A DNA stretch of 64,000 bases from NCBI GenBank assembly GCA_028285445.1, contig JANQPQ010000031.1:1-64000 (forward strand), read 5' to 3'. Under the pieces are notes generated by a model that was given only the letters and a program-made list of their open reading frames with translations, did not search any database and was not told the DNA's origin. Both the position numbers and the translations under genes were made by a program. Numbering within the stretch: the stretch's first letter is position 1; every line of letters starts with the position of its first letter. This document shows positions 62,520 to 64,000 of the stretch, piece by piece. Source of the DNA: Cyclobacteriaceae bacterium. Its GTDB lineage: Bacteria > Bacteroidota > Bacteroidia > Cytophagales > Cyclobacteriaceae.

Positions 62520-64000
62520 TTGTCAAGAGAATTTCAAAACGCTATTCCTTTAGGCCCTTGGACCATCCATCCTGCAGAGGATGCGATTTCTCTGGGGAAA
62601 AAGCGCATCAAAACAGAGACGAAGGTGATGCAGGTACTGCTCGCCTTACTTTCACAACCTGGAGAGGTTGTAAGCCGCGAATCATTGATGGCAGAAGTTT
62701 GGCCAAACAATAATGTAAATGAGGAAACGCTCACTCGCTGTATCTCCATTCTAAGGAAGCTTTTCCAGGCAAATAATTCCGTTAGAATACAAACCCTAAG
62801 AAATCAAGGCTATCGTCTGTTGGTAACTCCTCAACACCTCAGTCACACATCAGCGATCGGGAGTGGGGTTTCGATTTTTGCTAAAGCCGGCATACCATTG
62901 GTGTTAGTAATTATGGTGGTAGTTGTTGGGTTTAAGCTGAATTGGTTTGTGCCTGAATTCGCTGCTGGTAAATGGAAAAAGGAACCAATGCTAACCTCCA
63001 AATTGGATGAGCGCTACCCGGAAATATCACCAGATGGAAGCCGTATAGTTTATTGCAAGTATAGCAACGACGCGAGCGGGGAGGATCTTTATGTGAAAGT
63101 ACGTGGGTTAGATGGAAACACCTTACGCCTTACAGATTCTCCTGGACATGATGTTAGCCCTACCTGGTCTCCCGATGGCCGCCTAATTGCCTACCAAAGG
63201 AAATCCGGAAAGCGGGTTACCATTCATTTGATGTCATCTTTGGGAGGAAAAAGCAAATTGCTGGCTGAGGCAAGGGGGGGAGTAGTGGAAAAAATGGCCT
63301 GGTCTAAGGATGGGAAGTTTGTCGCCTTCACCGACCGGGAAAGTAATGCTGACCCATTTTCAATATTCCTGGCAAATGTATCCACCGGGCAAGTTGAAAA
63401 ACTGACTCAACCTACTCATCAACATTGGGGAGATTACTATCCGTCTTTTTCACCAGATGGAAAACAAATGTCGTTTATACGTGGAATTAGTGCCGGTACA
63501 CACGACGTTTACACTATTGACTTGGAATCTAAAACCGAGGCTCGCCTAACCTTCGAAACGCAAAGAACCCTAGGGCAAATCTGGTCTGCAGACGGGGAGA
63601 GCATAATATTTTCTACAGCTCGTGGGCGCACAGGGTACTTACACGAAATTGAGAAGTCCGGGAAGCATTCCAGCCCATTGGAGATTCCCGGGCGTAGACC
63701 TAGCATGGATAAGGAAGGCCAGTATTTGTTAGTGGAAGACTGGGACCACGACTATGATGTGATAAAGGTGAGATCAGACAGTTCAGGATTTATAAGAGAT
63801 GGTCTTCCTGAACTAAATTCCAACTTTGAAGACTTTTCACCCAGCCTCAGCCCCAATGGCAAGGAGCTAGCCTTCATCTCGAACCGAACGGGATTCTACG
63901 AGGTTTGGATACTAAGCATTGAAACCGGAGAGACTCGGGTGGTTACCGACCTGAAAGCCAACTATCTCTCTTCCGCCAATTGGTCTCCGGACGGCCAAAG
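62520..64000 (+). CDS. CadC-like winged-helix regulator with PD40 propeller, partial
   Basis: An open frame runs off the window end (about 494 codons seen). A stop lies at 62505 and no ATG precedes the DNA-binding domain, so TTG at 62520 is the likely start. Residues 1-105 are an OmpR/CadC-type winged helix (LGPWTIHPAEDAISLG, VVSRESLMAEVWPNNNVNEETLTRCISILRKLF, IQTLRNQGYRL). One membrane helix follows (AGIPLVLVIMVVVVGF), then TolB/PD40 propeller blades (YPEISPDGSRIVY, PTWSPDGRLIAYQRKS, PSFSPDGKQMSFIRG). It is a one-component regulator with a periplasmic propeller sensor, divergent from the FG-GAP lipoprotein gene. Confidence 0.85.
   Translation, partial: MSREFQNAIPLGPWTIHPAEDAISLGKKRIKTETKVMQVLLALLSQPGEVVSRESLMAEVWPNNNVNEETLTRCISILRKLFQANNSVRIQTLRNQGYRLLVTPQHLSHTSAIGSGVSIFAKAGIPLVLVIMVVVVGFKLNWFVPEFAAGKWKKEPMLTSKLDERYPEISPDGSRIVYCKYSNDASGEDLYVKVRGLDGNTLRLTDSPGHDVSPTWSPDGRLIAYQRKSGKRVTIHLMSSLGGKSKLLAEARGGVVEKMAWSKDGKFVAFTDRESNADPFSIFLANVSTGQVEKLTQPTHQHWGDYYPSFSPDGKQMSFIRGISAGTHDVYTIDLESKTEARLTFETQRTLGQIWSADGESIIFSTARGRTGYLHEIEKSGKHSSPLEIPGRRPSMDKEGQYLLVEDWDHDYDVIKVRSDSSGFIRDGLPELNSNFEDFSPSLSPNGKELAFISNRTGFYEVWILSIETGETRVVTDLKANYLSSANWSPDGQ

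Overview
The window looks like a chromosomal segment of a Bacteroidota bacterium, most likely a marine or soil Cytophagales relative. Evidence: many lipoprotein-type signal peptides; three 800-residue FtsX-type permeases of the kind abundant in this phylum; prolyl oligopeptidase, VPS10/BNR, ASPIC/UnbV and DUF2214 genes; a promoter matching the phylum-specific TTG / TAnnTTTG consensus upstream of a tetR gene; and weak ribosome binding sites. I saw no rRNA, tRNA, CRISPR array, transposase or phage structural gene.

Region 1 (1-8.2 kb) is an accessory, defence-like island. A SIR2-domain gene and a HerA-type ATPase gene form a tight operon, preceded by a small gene that is possibly GIY-YIG-like. 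They converge on an OLD-type ATPase/TOPRIM gene. This 5-kb block is bracketed by two imperfect direct repeats of about 68 bp that carry terminator-like hairpins. Next come a two-gene cassette of unknown function and a small gene divergent from an XRE regulator with a palindromic operator candidate. Region 2 (8.2-17 kb) holds genes I mostly do not recognise (a divergent four-gene set at 9.1-11.9 kb, lipoproteins and membrane proteins). They are separated by gene-free stretches of 580-680 bp built from at least five families of interspersed repeats, including a 200-bp element present three times. One small membrane-protein gene here seems split by a frameshift.

Region 3 (17-24 kb) has a CnoX-like thioredoxin, a membrane protein / histidine kinase / response regulator operon, a beta-gamma-crystallin gene split by an apparent one-base frameshift, and a DUF5995 gene. 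Region 4 (24-47.6 kb) is mostly cell-envelope and hydrolytic metabolism. It holds an FtsX permease, a subtilase lipoprotein with an M23 lipoprotein, a MATE exporter, M20 amidohydrolase, S9 peptidase, DUF2214 plus a membrane AraC regulator, serine beta-lactamase-like hydrolase, aldo/keto reductase, NHL-type propeller, CBS protein, D-aminoacylase-like lipoprotein, VPS10/BNR protein, and a lipoprotein with an unexpected HEGRH zincin motif.

Region 5 (47.7-54.8 kb) has a dihaem cytochrome c / 2Fe-2S / molybdopterin oxidoreductase operon, a bestrophin, two short-chain dehydrogenase-type proteins and a TetR regulator. The oxidoreductase operon, the SDR gene and tetR itself share a GTRAGT-ACTCAC-like palindrome upstream, which suggests one TetR regulon. 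Region 6 (55-64 kb) has two more FtsX permeases flanking a PAP2 phosphatase, and an FG-GAP/UnbV lipoprotein divergent from a CadC-like winged-helix / membrane / PD40-propeller regulator that runs off the window end.
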